A stretch of 64,000 bases of DNA from CAWJFP01 sp963842155 (GTDB lineage: Bacteria; Pseudomonadota; Alphaproteobacteria; JACZXZ01). The stretch spans positions 62,001 to 126,000 of the forward strand of contig CAWJFP010000012.1 of the NCBI GenBank assembly GCA_963842155.1. Direction: 5' to 3'. The notes under the pieces are model-generated. The model was not told the DNA's origin. It was given only the letters and a program-made list of their open reading frames with translations, and did no database searches. Shown one piece after another: positions 1-7,800 of this stretch. Within the stretch, counting starts at the first letter, position 1. Each line of letters starts with the position of its first letter. The translations under genes and the position numbers were made by a program.

Positions 1-277
1 CGCCCATGTCGCCCGCTTCCTGCATGCGGACGAGCGGCCCGATGATCTCGTGCACGTCGCCGCCGGAGCAGAAGTTGCCGCCCGCGCCGGTTAGCACCAC
101 CGACTTGACGTCGCCGGCATAAGCCAGCTCGCGGAAGAGATCGCGCAGCTCGCCATAGGATTCGAACGTCAGCGGGTTCTTCCGCTCCGGCCGGTCGAGG
201 GTGATCGTTGCCACCTTGCCGGCGACGGACCAGCCGAAATGGGCCGGCTTGAAGCTTGCAGCTTGCACGTCCTTCAT
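1..277 (-). CDS. Enoyl-CoA hydratase/isomerase family protein (3' part outside window)
   Basis: This is the N-terminal 92 residues of a crotonase-fold protein read on the minus strand, starting with MKDVQAASFKP. The core VATITLDRPERKNPLTFESY and the oxyanion-hole stretch GNFCSGGDVHEI (about residues 70-81) are characteristic of enoyl-CoA hydratases and isomerases, which act on acyl-CoA thioesters in beta-oxidation or related degradation. The C-terminal two thirds lie before the window. The exact substrate cannot be inferred from this fragment. It is separated by about 160 bases from the next minus-strand gene upstream, so operon membership is unclear. Confidence 0.9.
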   Translation of the reverse strand, partial: MKDVQAASFKPAHFGWSVAGKVATITLDRPERKNPLTFESYGELRDLFRELAYAGDVKSVVLTGAGGNFCSGGDVHEIIGPLVRMQEAGDMG

Positions 278-439
278 CGCTCGATGTTCCTTGCTCTGCG
301 GCAGAACGGATTGATCCGGCCAAGGCCAGGCCGCCGCCGACGCTCAGTCCACATCGAGCCGCCGGCAGGGCGCGATAATCCCCGTCGGGCGCGGCAGCAG
401 ATCAAGTCCCGTGGGACGGCAAGCGGCAGCCGCGAACGG

Positions 440-793
440 CTACTTCTCCTTCTGCGCGTCCGAGCTGTTGGTCGGCGGACCGTTCAAAGGCTGCCCCTTG
501 CCGTAGGCGGTGTGCTCGTAATGGTCGTCCTTTTTCGTGATCTTCGTGGTCCAGCCCGTGTTCCAGGTGACGACGGCGCTATTGCCTTCTTGCTTCCAAG
601 TACCGACCATGCCCGGCCCGCGGTTCGCCTTCGCCGCTCCGTCGGCCGAAAGCGTGATGTCGAAGGGATGCCCGCTGCCGTCCTTCACCTTCCACACGCC
701 CTCGAAGTCGCCCGCGGCGAGGCTGGCAAAACTGATCATGCCGAGCGCCAACAAGGCTGCCAGCGTGGCGAGTGTCGCTTTCCCGATCCTCAT
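440..793 (-). CDS. Small secreted protein of unknown function
   Basis: The 117-residue protein begins MRIGKATLATLAALLALG, a clear signal peptide with likely cleavage after ASLAA (about residue 27). The mature part (DFEGVWKVKDGSGHPFDITL, then GMVGTWKQEGNSAVVTW) alternates short beta strands with repeated G-x-W motifs, suggesting a small periplasmic beta protein; the end is hydrophilic and Lys-rich. The start at 793 is preferred because GGGAGAG lies just upstream. It is the last gene of a minus-strand run after an outer-membrane-like protein and the FTR1/cupredoxin pair. I do not recognise the family with certainty and assign no function. Confidence 0.8.
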   Translation of the reverse strand: MRIGKATLATLAALLALGMISFASLAAGDFEGVWKVKDGSGHPFDITLSADGAAKANRGPGMVGTWKQEGNSAVVTWNTGWTTKITKKDDHYEHTAYGKGQPLNGPPTNSSDAQKEK

Positions 794-912
794 GGTTTCT
801 CTCCCTCTGTCCCGCCGACGGTTCCAGTAAAGCAGAAGGGCCATGTAACCACGGATCGCGAGCCGGAGCCAGGGATCGTCGCGCTTGCCAAGATCGATCG
901 AGGCCGGCGAGT

Positions 913-1695
913 TTAATAGTGGATTTCGTATTCTGCTTGCCAGCGGAGCGTCACCCGCGGCGCGGCGGGGGTGAGACCGAAGAGCACCCCGCCATTCCAC
1001 TCGAGCGTTCCCGGCCCGATATTGAAGATCTTGCCGAAAAGCTGCGGCCCGGCACGCTGGTCCTGCTTGCTCCACTGCGGGAAATTGCCGAACGGCCCGG
1101 GCTCGCCATAGAGCTGAATCCCGGGCTCGACCACGAAGCTGCGGCCGAAGCGCGTTTCCCACGCGTCGATGCGCGTCTCCCATGCATAAAGAAAGATCGG
1201 GGTGCGCGAGGCATGCTGGTCGAAATCCTTCTCGACGAACAGATTGATCGAGTTGCTCATGCCCCAGAAATCCTTGCGCAGCACCGGGCCGAACGTCGTT
1301 TCGTTCGGATTGTTCTTCAAGAGCGACTGGCCGTATTCGGCGAAGAAGCCGGCATCCAGCCAATATTTGCCGCGCTCGGTGAGTTGAAACAGATTCTCCG
1401 AGGTGATCTGGCTGAAATTGGTGACCTGGCCCGCGCCCGGGTCGCGACTGAATTCCAGCTCCAGCTCGGTCTGCCACCAATTCGTCAGGCCGTATTCGAG
1501 TTCGGCCGTGTAGCTTTGCTCGCCGGTCTTGGAGCCATTGGGATCGAATCCCGCATCGCCGACGTTCTCCACGGCCAACTCGCCGTAATTGACATCCGGC
1601 GTCCAGACCTTGAAATCCGCCCTAGCCGAGCCGCCGCAGAGAAGCAGCGCCGACAAACCCCCGGGCACTGCGGCGAGCAACGTTCTTGCCCTCAT
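913..1695 (-). CDS. Outer-membrane beta-barrel-like protein downstream of FTR1
   Basis: The 260-residue product starts MRARTLLAAVPGG and has a signal peptide ending around GGSARA. The mature part is rich in alternating aromatic and polar residues, with W, Y and F spaced as in transmembrane beta strands, and it ends in an aromatic C-terminal strand (YEIHY), as outer-membrane barrels do. An in-frame start 42 bases upstream exists, but the start at 1695 has GGGGGA just ahead of it. It lies 74 bases after the FTR1 permease gene on the same strand, so it may be the outer-membrane part of that iron system; that role is inference. Homologues are normally annotated as hypothetical. Confidence 0.8.
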   Translation of the reverse strand: MRARTLLAAVPGGLSALLLCGGSARADFKVWTPDVNYGELAVENVGDAGFDPNGSKTGEQSYTAELEYGLTNWWQTELELEFSRDPGAGQVTNFSQITSENLFQLTERGKYWLDAGFFAEYGQSLLKNNPNETTFGPVLRKDFWGMSNSINLFVEKDFDQHASRTPIFLYAWETRIDAWETRFGRSFVVEPGIQLYGEPGPFGNFPQWSKQDQRAGPQLFGKIFNIGPGTLEWNGGVLFGLTPAAPRVTLRWQAEYEIHY

Positions 1696-1769
1696 ATTTT
1701 CCCCCAAAGAACAGTCACGAATAGGACGCATTCGCAACCTGCGACGGCGATAAGGCCCAGATCCGAGAT

Positions 1770-2612
1770 TTATGACCCTCCGGCGGACGCTTCGTTGCGT
1801 GTCGCGGACGGGGCATTGCGAAACAAGCGCATGAGCGAGCCGATGACGAGCAGCGTCGCGAGATAGAAGAGGAGCTGTATCCCGTCCGGCCGCGCGGTAT
1901 AGCCGGTCAGGACATGGAGCAGCTGGCCGGGCAGGCTCCGCTCGCTAAGCAGGAAGGAGGTATCCCAGAGATTGCTTCCCAGCGACGGCAGCAGATTTGC
2001 GGCAGCCAGGAAGGCAGCACCCTGCGAGGCCATGCCGGCGGCCAAGAGCAGGATCAGCCAGCTCGTCACGCCGAAGAGATAGCGCAGCGGAATGGTCAGA
2101 AGGCCGAAATAGAGCGCGACACCCACGGCGGCCCCGACGACCACGCCGCAAGCGCCGCCGATGACCATGCTGCCGGCGCCGCTGCCGCCGGCGACGGCGA
2201 TGCCATAGAGGAACAGCACGACCTCGGACCCTTCGCGCAGCACCGCGATGCCGCAGACCATGGCCAAGGCATAGAGCGGCCGCGTGCCCGCCAATACCTC
2301 TTTGCCGATCCGCGTCGCGTCCATGGCGAGCTCGCGGCCGTGGCGGCTCATCCAGATATTGTGCCAACCCAGCATGCAGACCGCCGCGAACAGGATGATG
2401 GCGTTGAATATTTCCTGGCCGACGCCTGCCACGGCCGAAGCGATCTCACCCGCGAAGCCGGCGACGACAACCGCACCCGAGAGGCCGGCGGCGCAGCCGC
2501 CCGAAACCCACAGCCCCCGGCGCGGCACGCCGCGGCTGGCCGCCATCACGATGCCGACCACGAGCCCGGCCTCGAGGACTTCGCGGAAGACGATGATCAG
2601 GGTCGCGAGCAT
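1770..2612 (-). CDS. FTR1-family iron permease
   Basis: The 280-residue polytopic membrane protein carries two acidic REXXE-type motifs: REVLE at residues 10-14 and REGSE at residues 126-130. These are the iron-binding signatures of the FTR1/EfeU family. About seven hydrophobic segments are visible. In FTR1 systems the permease moves iron across the inner membrane, often ferric iron after oxidation by a partner. Here the partner is probably the cupredoxin-like protein encoded 13 bases upstream on the same strand. Length matches the family. No EfeB-type peroxidase gene is seen nearby. Confidence 0.93.
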   Translation of the reverse strand: MLATLIIVFREVLEAGLVVGIVMAASRGVPRRGLWVSGGCAAGLSGAVVVAGFAGEIASAVAGVGQEIFNAIILFAAVCMLGWHNIWMSRHGRELAMDATRIGKEVLAGTRPLYALAMVCGIAVLREGSEVVLFLYGIAVAGGSGAGSMVIGGACGVVVGAAVGVALYFGLLTIPLRYLFGVTSWLILLLAAGMASQGAAFLAAANLLPSLGSNLWDTSFLLSERSLPGQLLHVLTGYTARPDGIQLLFYLATLLVIGSLMRLFRNAPSATRNEASAGGS

Positions 2613-2625
2613 GACGGCCTTCCCG

Positions 2626-2967
2626 CTACTTCACGATCAGGTGGCCGCGCGTGTCGGGGTGGAAATCGTCGAAGAATTCATAGCTTCCGGGATCGAGCGG
2701 CCCGACATAGACCTCGATCTCGCCGCCCGCCTGAACCACCTTCTCGCGATGAAAATCGACGCTTTCGAATTCCGACGTCGTCTTGTCCAGATTGCGAACG
2801 ATGAGCTTGATCTTCACGCCCGCCGGGAACGGCACCTCGCTCGGGACGAATTGGCGATCCTTGATCGTGATGACGATGTCCGGATCGGCCGCGTAGGCGG
2901 GGCTCAGCATCAGCAGCAGCGCCCCGAGCAGCGTGCCGAGGCCGAAGCGGGTCATTGAACGGTCCAT
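2626..2967 (-). CDS. Periplasmic cupredoxin-like protein (EfeO/FTR1 partner)
   Basis: The 113-residue protein has a signal peptide (FGLGTLLGALLLMLSPAYA) and a small cupredoxin-fold domain, with KDRQFVPSEVPFPAGVKIKL followed by the closing strand GHLIVK. It resembles the N-terminal cupredoxin domain of EfeO and stand-alone proteins next to FTR1. The classical type-1 copper ligand set is not obvious, and acidic and His residues near the end (SYEFFDDFHPDTRGH) could bind metal. It is first in the operon with FTR1, and an iron-box-like palindrome lies about 90-120 bases upstream. A second in-frame Met at 2955 is an alternative start. Confidence 0.85.
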   Translation of the reverse strand: MDRSMTRFGLGTLLGALLLMLSPAYAADPDIVITIKDRQFVPSEVPFPAGVKIKLIVRNLDKTTSEFESVDFHREKVVQAGGEIEVYVGPLDPGSYEFFDDFHPDTRGHLIVK

Positions 2968-3052
2968 TGAGATGCCGACTCCACAGTTATTGGTTATTCG
3001 CTATTTGGCATTGCCGACCAAGACAAGTCCGACCGGTGCTTGCGACCAATAG

Positions 3053-3089
3053 TCATTCGCAAGGAATTGCGAATGATAATCGCTCGCAA
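3053..3089 (-). promoter_or_regulatory. Iron-box-like operator upstream of the cupredoxin/FTR1 operon
   Basis: A perfect 10-base inverted repeat (tcattcgcaa at 3053-3062, ttgcgaatga at 3067-3076, spacer ggaa) overlaps a second dyad, ttgcga at 3067-3072 and tcgcaa at 3084-3089. The stretch gaatgataatcg inside it resembles Fur/Irr-type iron-box half sites. The position upstream of an iron-uptake operon supports iron control; which regulator binds is inference. Confidence 0.6.
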
Positions 3090-3201
3090 CATCATGTCAA
3101 GCCCTTTATGCCTATGGCTGGCGGCACTGCGTTCATTCGGAGTTAAAAAATGGAGAGGAGCGCGGGCTTGCCGCGGCCTGTTGTCCGCGCCCGGACGATC
3201 G

Positions 3202-3789
3202 CTAGCGGCCGGAACTCAGCAAGGCCTGCAAGTCGATCATGGCGGCCATCGGCATCGCCAGGGCCTGCTGGGTGCTTCCGCTCGACGCGAGCACTGGCGG
3301 CGGCGCGTCGGCAACCATCAGGGATTCGCGGCGAAGGATCTCCGCATTGACCTTTTTGCCCAGTTCCGTCATCAGCATCTGTGCCTGGGTCTCGCTCAGC
3401 TTGCCTTCGTCCACGCGCCGGGACACCGCCAGCCGCGTGTCCGCGACGACGCGTATCAGATCCATATGGGGATAGTTGAACCATCCATAGGCGAGGACGA
3501 TCATCGCATTGGAGCATTTCGCCGATTTGGCGAAGCTTTTCAATTTGCCGCTCAGCCGCTCCTCGCGGCATCCCGCAATGACGTTCTGCATTTCCGCCGC
3601 GGCGAGGACCATCCTCTCCGGGTGATAGGTCGTGTCGGGATTATGAATCCCCTCCAAATGCAGTTGGGTCTCCGAGCGCGGCGGGGCGGGATCGTTCAGA
3701 GCGCATCCGGCGGTGCCGGCAAGTATGGCGATAGCGGCGAACCTACGGAGCGCGAGGGGCAACGTCGTCGTTGTCTTGCTCTGGCGCAT
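3202..3789 (-). CDS. Putative lipoprotein of unknown function
   Basis: The 195-residue protein has a basic N terminus, a hydrophobic core and the lipobox LAGTAGC (Cys about residue 29), so it is probably a lipid-anchored periplasmic protein. The mature part includes two further Cys residues (GCREERL and AKCSN, about residues 74 and 92) that could form a disulfide, and a long helical segment (KLSETQAQMLMTELGKKVNAEIL). No enzymatic motif is visible and I do not recognise the family. It has its own transcription unit, separated from the iron operon by the operator region. Confidence 0.8.
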   Translation of the reverse strand: MRQSKTTTTLPLALRRFAAIAILAGTAGCALNDPAPPRSETQLHLEGIHNPDTTYHPERMVLAAAEMQNVIAGCREERLSGKLKSFAKSAKCSNAMIVLAYGWFNYPHMDLIRVVADTRLAVSRRVDEGKLSETQAQMLMTELGKKVNAEILRRESLMVADAPPPVLASSGSTQQALAMPMAAMIDLQALLSSGR

Positions 3790-3922
3790 CGCAATTACCC
3801 GTGGCGGAGTGGTTTCGGAAACGAACGCGGAAAAGGGAAGCGAGCGCTCCCACGTTCCTCGCTCGCGTCGGTTCTGGCCCGCGGCGCCGCTGCGCCTCGG
3901 CGCAATCCAGTTGCCGATGCTT

Positions 3923-4108
3923 CTATCGTTCCCGGGACGTCATGCCGCCGATCCGCATGGCGCTCCGGGCGAAACCCGCGAGCACCGAGATCACGACAAT
4001 GACGAGGACGACGCCTAGTCCACCGCTCGGGTAGTAGCCCCCATTCGCGCTATGCGGCCATGTCGGCAAGAAGCCGACCAAGAACAGCGCGCGGATCGTC
4101 AGTCTAAT
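3923..4108 (-). CDS. DUF3309-like small membrane protein, start degraded or non-ATG
   Basis: On the minus strand the frame reads TIRALFLVGFLPTWPHS, then NGGYYPSGGLGVVLVIVV, and ends ...MRIGGMTSRER at a TAG (3923-3925). The PTWPHS and GYYPSGGLG blocks followed by a hydrophobic helix match DUF3309 proteins of about 50 residues. There is no ATG, GTG or TTG at the expected N terminus: after an upstream in-frame stop at 4127-4129 only ATT (4108) and CTG codons are available. The first hydrophobic segment is about four residues shorter than usual and the C terminus is extended. It is either a decaying gene or one with an unusual start. Confidence 0.5.
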   Translation of the reverse strand: MRLTIRALFLVGFLPTWPHSANGGYYPSGGLGVVLVIVVISVLAGFARSAMRIGGMTSRER

Positions 4109-4216
4109 CCGCCGAGGCTCGGGTTCCTAGCGGAATTTGCCGAGAAAGTCGGCGATGGCCATGAAGTCGTTGACTGTCCTCCTCGCACGCTCACATAAAA
4201 GCCGCTGCGTCGCCGC

Positions 4217-4570
4217 CTAATGTCCGTGCCCTTGTCCATGCCCATGGAGGATCGCCTCCTTGAGCCCGGTGTCGTAGTCGAGACCGGCTTGCGTCACGAG
4301 CGCGCCCAAAGGGTAGCCCGAGCGGATCAGCCCCTTGCGCTCGAGCGCCACGAAGACGGCCTCGTTGGCGAGGCCCGTCGCGTCGCGCGCCGCCACCACG
4401 TAATCGCCCATATGGAAATGATCGCCGTGCGGCGCCGGCAGGTTGCTCACCCGCACGCCCTCGCCACCGCCCGCGGGGGCGGCATGCTCGGGATGGCGCG
4501 CGAGCTCCTGGAGGAGAGTGAGCGTCCTGAGCTGGAGAGCGTTGAGCTTCAGCGGGTTCTTCTTCTGCAT
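4217..4570 (-). CDS. Small His-tailed protein in the kynurenine operon
   Basis: The 117-residue soluble protein starts MQKKNPLKLNALQLRTL and ends with a His/Gly tail (HGHGQGHGH). It contains a HGDHFHMGDYVV segment, an additional His cluster. It lies 20 bases after kynU on the same strand and so is probably co-transcribed. The central part (ANEAVFVALERKGLIRSGYP) looks like a small winged-helix or wHTH-like fold, but I cannot confirm this. Function is unknown; metal binding through the His tail is inference. Similar short proteins occur in alphaproteobacteria as hypothetical proteins. Confidence 0.75.
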   Translation of the reverse strand: MQKKNPLKLNALQLRTLTLLQELARHPEHAAPAGGGEGVRVSNLPAPHGDHFHMGDYVVAARDATGLANEAVFVALERKGLIRSGYPLGALVTQAGLDYDTGLKEAILHGHGQGHGH

Positions 4571-4590
4571 GTCCGGCCTTTTCCTCGAGA

Positions 4591-5841
4591 TTACGTGACG
4601 GCGGCGCGCGCGCGGAATTCCGGCCTCTCCCAGGCTCGCTCCGCCATCACCCGGCGCAGCGCCTCGACCGCGTCCCACAAATCGGCATAGCCGAGATAGA
4701 GCGGCGCGAAGCCGAAGCGCATCAGGTCCGGCGCGCGGAAATCGCCGATCACGCCCCGCGCGATGAGCGCCTGCATGATCGGATAGCCCTCGGCATGGCG
4801 GAAGGCAACCTGGCTGCCGCGCCTGGCTGCCTCGCGCGGGCTCGCGAGCGCGAAGCCCTGGCCCGCGCAACGCTCCTCCATCAGGCGGATGAAGAGATCG
4901 CCCATCGCCATGGATTTGGCGCGGAGCGCGGTCAAGTCCGCGGCCAGGAGGAGATCGACGCCGCATTCGAGCGCCGCCATGGAGAGGATGGGCGGCGTGC
5001 CGGCCAGCATGCGCCTGATCCCGGTCGCCGCGCGATAGGCGGCCTCGAAGGCGAAGGGCGCCTCATGGCCGAACCAGCCCGTGAGCGGCTGGCGCGCCGT
5101 CTCCTGCAGGCGCCGCGCGACGTAGAGGAAGGCGGGGGCGCCGGGCCCGCCGTTCAGATATTTGTAGCCGCAGCCGACCGCGAGATCGGCGCCGCATTCG
5201 TCGAGCGCCACCGGCAAGGCGCCAGCGCTGTGGCAGAGATCCCAAAGCATAAGCGCGCCGGCCTCCTGCGCGCGGCGCGTGATCGCGGCCATGTCATGGA
5301 TCTCGCCCGACTTGAAATCGACATGGGTGAGCATGACCACCGCCGTCTCGGCGCCGATCCGGTGCGCGATCTCGCTCTTCGCGACGCATTCCAGCCGGTG
5401 ACCGCGCGCGAGCAATGACGCTAGCCCTTCCGCCATATAGAGGTCGGTCGGGAAGTTCCCGGTCTCGGAGAGGATCACGTTCCGCCCGGGGCGAAGCCGC
5501 AAGGCGGCCGCGAGCAGCTTGAAGAGGTTGACCGAGGTCGAATCCGTAACGGCCATTTGACCGGCTGCCGCGCCGACGAGGCGGCCGATCTTGTCGCCGA
5601 GCCGCAAGGGCAGCTCGATCCAGCCATGCTTGTTCCAGCTGCGGATGAGGTCCTCGCCCCATTCCTGCTCGATCAGCAGGGCCACGCGGGCCGCGGTGGC
5701 ACGCGGCAGGGCGCCGAGCGAATTGCCGTCGAGATAGATCGCGCTCGCGGGCAGCAGGAATTGCGCGCGGAAGGGTGCCAGCGGATCGGCGGCGTCGAGC
5801 GCTTCGAGGTCGGCGCGGCCGAGCGGCGGGGCCTTGCTCAT
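4591..5841 (-). CDS. kynU: Kynureninase
   Basis: The 416-residue PLP enzyme cleaves kynurenine (or 3-hydroxykynurenine) to anthranilate (or 3-hydroxyanthranilate) and alanine. Family landmarks are IYLDGNSLGALP (residues 35-46), the cofactor-contacting MLWDLCHSAGALP (198-210, with Asp201 and His204) and the PLP-lysine motif GYKYLNGGPG with Lys227. Length is normal for a bacterial kynureninase. Its start codon overlaps the stop of the upstream kynB by four bases (ATGA), which indicates translational coupling. No tryptophan 2,3-dioxygenase gene is seen in the window. Confidence 0.96.
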   Translation of the reverse strand: MSKAPPLGRADLEALDAADPLAPFRAQFLLPASAIYLDGNSLGALPRATAARVALLIEQEWGEDLIRSWNKHGWIELPLRLGDKIGRLVGAAAGQMAVTDSTSVNLFKLLAAALRLRPGRNVILSETGNFPTDLYMAEGLASLLARGHRLECVAKSEIAHRIGAETAVVMLTHVDFKSGEIHDMAAITRRAQEAGALMLWDLCHSAGALPVALDECGADLAVGCGYKYLNGGPGAPAFLYVARRLQETARQPLTGWFGHEAPFAFEAAYRAATGIRRMLAGTPPILSMAALECGVDLLLAADLTALRAKSMAMGDLFIRLMEERCAGQGFALASPREAARRGSQVAFRHAEGYPIMQALIARGVIGDFRAPDLMRFGFAPLYLGYADLWDAVEALRRVMAERAWERPEFRARAAVT

Positions 5842-6473
5842 GCCCCGAGGCTCCGCAGCACGGCGCGCACGGGCGCCGCATCGAGATTGGCGAGCTTGAG
5901 CGGCAGCGCGATGAGCTCGTAATCGCCCGCCGGCACCGCATCGAGCACCAACCCCTCGAGGATCGCCATGCGGGCGCGGCGCACCGCCTTATGCGCATCC
6001 ATCGTCTTGGATTGCTCGGGATCGAGCGAGGGGGTGTCGGTGCCGATCAGGACCGCTCCGCGCGCGGCGAGCCAGGCGATCGTCTCCGGGGCCACGGCCG
6101 CGAAATCGCCGTCCCAGGCGTCGAGCGGCGCTTGCGCGTAGGTACGCAGGAGAATGCGCGGCGGCGCGCCTTCGCATCTTTTCCGCAAATGCTCGGGCCG
6201 CACCGCCGGCCGGACCGGCTCGCGCGAAAGATCGATCACCCGGCAGGGCCCGAGATAGGGCTCGAGCCCCATGGCGCCCGCGGACGGCCCGGCGGGATCG
6301 TAATGCAGGGGCGCATCGGCGTGGCTGCCGGTATGGGTGGACATGGCGAAGCGCGAGACATTCACCGGGCAGCTCGCGTCGAGATGCCAGGTACGGATCT
6401 CCTCGAATTCCGTGTCTCCCGGCCAGACCGGCATGCCGGGCCTGATGGCGGGGCTGATGTCCCACAGCGTCAT
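5838..6473 (-). CDS. kynB: Kynurenine formamidase
   Basis: The 211-residue metal-dependent hydrolase of the cyclase family hydrolyses N-formylkynurenine to kynurenine and formate. The start MTLWDISPAI, the HTGSHADAPLH metal-binding motif (residues 47-57) and the GTDTPSLDP segment are diagnostic. The start at 6473 has AAGGAG ten bases upstream; an in-frame start at 6527 would add 18 residues that do not fit the family. It is the first gene of the kynB-kynU-small protein operon and provides the substrate for kynU. Confidence 0.95.
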   Translation of the reverse strand: MTLWDISPAIRPGMPVWPGDTEFEEIRTWHLDASCPVNVSRFAMSTHTGSHADAPLHYDPAGPSAGAMGLEPYLGPCRVIDLSREPVRPAVRPEHLRKRCEGAPPRILLRTYAQAPLDAWDGDFAAVAPETIAWLAARGAVLIGTDTPSLDPEQSKTMDAHKAVRRARMAILEGLVLDAVPAGDYELIALPLKLANLDAAPVRAVLRSLGA

Positions 6474-6553
6474 GAGGGGCGGCTCCTTGTCGCCGCCTAG
6501 CTTGAGGAAAGCGGGGGCCGCGTGCAAGAGCGCGCTCCCTGGACAAAGCCTCG

Positions 6554-7093
6554 ATGGCGAAAGCGCGTTTCTATGCGCTCTTTATGCCGGCGCCCTCATC
6601 CTCGTCTCGAATTTTTATGCGACTGGCTTTATCTCCGCCGATTGGAGCCCGCAGCAGCAAGGCGGGCGTCGAGCGGGAAGCTCCGGCCTTCCCCTTCTGT
6701 CGGCGGGAGCCGAGGAATGCCGCAAGTGATCAAGATGTTCGGTGCAGACTCCGAGGCAAGGCCCGCGCTGCCGGTCCGGACAGGCCGGCAGCGCTCCTTG
6801 CCTGGTTGCGCCGTGCGGCGCGCGCGTCCCTCTGGCGTTCCTTCCAGGCGGACGCCAATCCGCGTTCGCGTCCGATCTTCCAGCTCTACCGGACGCGGCC
6901 GGACTTCTGGACCGTGATCCGGCCGGGCGGCCGGATGGAGCATGGCTTTGCCGAGCTGGGCGAGGCGGTCTCCTTCATCCGTGCCGAGAGCCGCGGCATG
7001 CCCGTGACGGTCGAGCTGCGCATCGACGATTTCTACGCCGTCTCCTATCTCGAGCCGGGGCGGGAAGGACCGCTGTTCGGCGAGACGCGCTGA
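6554..7093 (+). CDS. Hypothetical protein, start uncertain
   Basis: The last ~85 residues (SFQADANPRSRPIFQLYRTR, ...WTVIRPGGRMEHGFAELGEA..., ...VELRIDDFYAVSYLEPG...) have coding character and look like one small mixed alpha/beta domain. The first ~80 residues of the frame are Arg/Ser/Pro-rich and probably not translated; the true start may be a TTG or GTG near 6790-6810, or the frame may be altered upstream. It is divergent from kynB. I do not recognise a family. The stop lies inside a 14-base tandem duplication. Confidence 0.5.
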   Translation: MAKARFYALFMPAPSSSSRIFMRLALSPPIGARSSKAGVEREAPAFPFCRREPRNAASDQDVRCRLRGKARAAGPDRPAALLAWLRRAARASLWRSFQADANPRSRPIFQLYRTRPDFWTVIRPGGRMEHGFAELGEAVSFIRAESRGMPVTVELRIDDFYAVSYLEPGREGPLFGETR

Positions 7094-7114
7094 GGCGGAC
7101 GCGCTGAGGCGGAC
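7087..7114. repeat. 14-base tandem duplication at the end of the preceding frame
   Basis: The unit gcgctgaggcggac occurs twice head-to-tail. The first copy contains the TGA stop of the upstream reading frame. The following stretch to 7392 holds no gene I can support; it becomes AT-richer from about 7330, where the promoter of the receiver-domain gene probably lies. Confidence 0.8.
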
Positions 7115-7392
7115 GCGCCGCCGTTCCTTGCCGAGCTGATCTCGCGCAATCCTCCATGGCGATGACACCCGTCGCTTGACAGCCGGCTATCCTCGCGGCT
7201 TCCATGGCAGCGATGGCGATGAGCCTAATTTTTATGCAATCGGGCTGACAGGCCGGTTTTCGGCGGTGCATGGCGGCACTACGCCGTGATCGAGCCGATC
7301 AAGGGCCGCGCGGCTCCGACATAGGTCGATTTCTATTGCAATTTTTATGGGAATCGTCGAAATGATAATCTATCGTGAATTGTAGTGCAGGA

Positions 7393-7800
7393 ATGGCGAC
7401 TATAACAACTTGGGACAGACTTGTGAAGCGTCTTCTCGTTATCAGCGATCAAACCGACACTGCCGATATAATCTCCCGCATCGGGGAATCCGAAGGCTTC
7501 GAAGTCTATGTCACGGAAAACGGGGCGACCTTCAAGATCGCCTACGGCGCGTTCGCGCCCAATGTCATCGTGCTTGACATGCTGATGGCGGGCGTCAATG
7601 CAGGCGAGCTGCTGAAATATCTGGCGGCGCAGGGCTGCAAGGCCAGCATCATGTTCCTCCACGCGACGGGCAATATGGTTCGCCCGATGGCGGAGCAGTC
7701 CCCTGCCTTGCGGCAGCTCGATATCGCGGGCGGGCTCGAGGAGCCGCTCCGCGTCTCCGAGCTTCGCCGCCGTCTCAGTTCCATCAAGCAGAAGCATTAG
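7393..7800 (+). CDS. Stand-alone response-regulator receiver-domain protein
   Basis: The 135-residue protein begins MATITTWDRLVKRLLVIS and covers one CheY-like receiver fold. The phosphoacceptor is probably the Asp in NVIVLDMLMAG (about residue 61). The acidic pair usually found after beta1 is weak (ISDQTDT), and the Thr/Lys switch positions are diverged (FLHATGN), so it may be a degenerate receiver. There is no output domain. Similar single-domain proteins occur in Rhodospirillales. The start at 7393 has AGGA upstream; GTG at 7422 is possible. Its 3' end overlaps the convergent SDR gene by four bases. Confidence 0.8.
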   Translation: MATITTWDRLVKRLLVISDQTDTADIISRIGESEGFEVYVTENGATFKIAYGAFAPNVIVLDMLMAGVNAGELLKYLAAQGCKASIMFLHATGNMVRPMAEQSPALRQLDIAGGLEEPLRVSELRRRLSSIKQKH

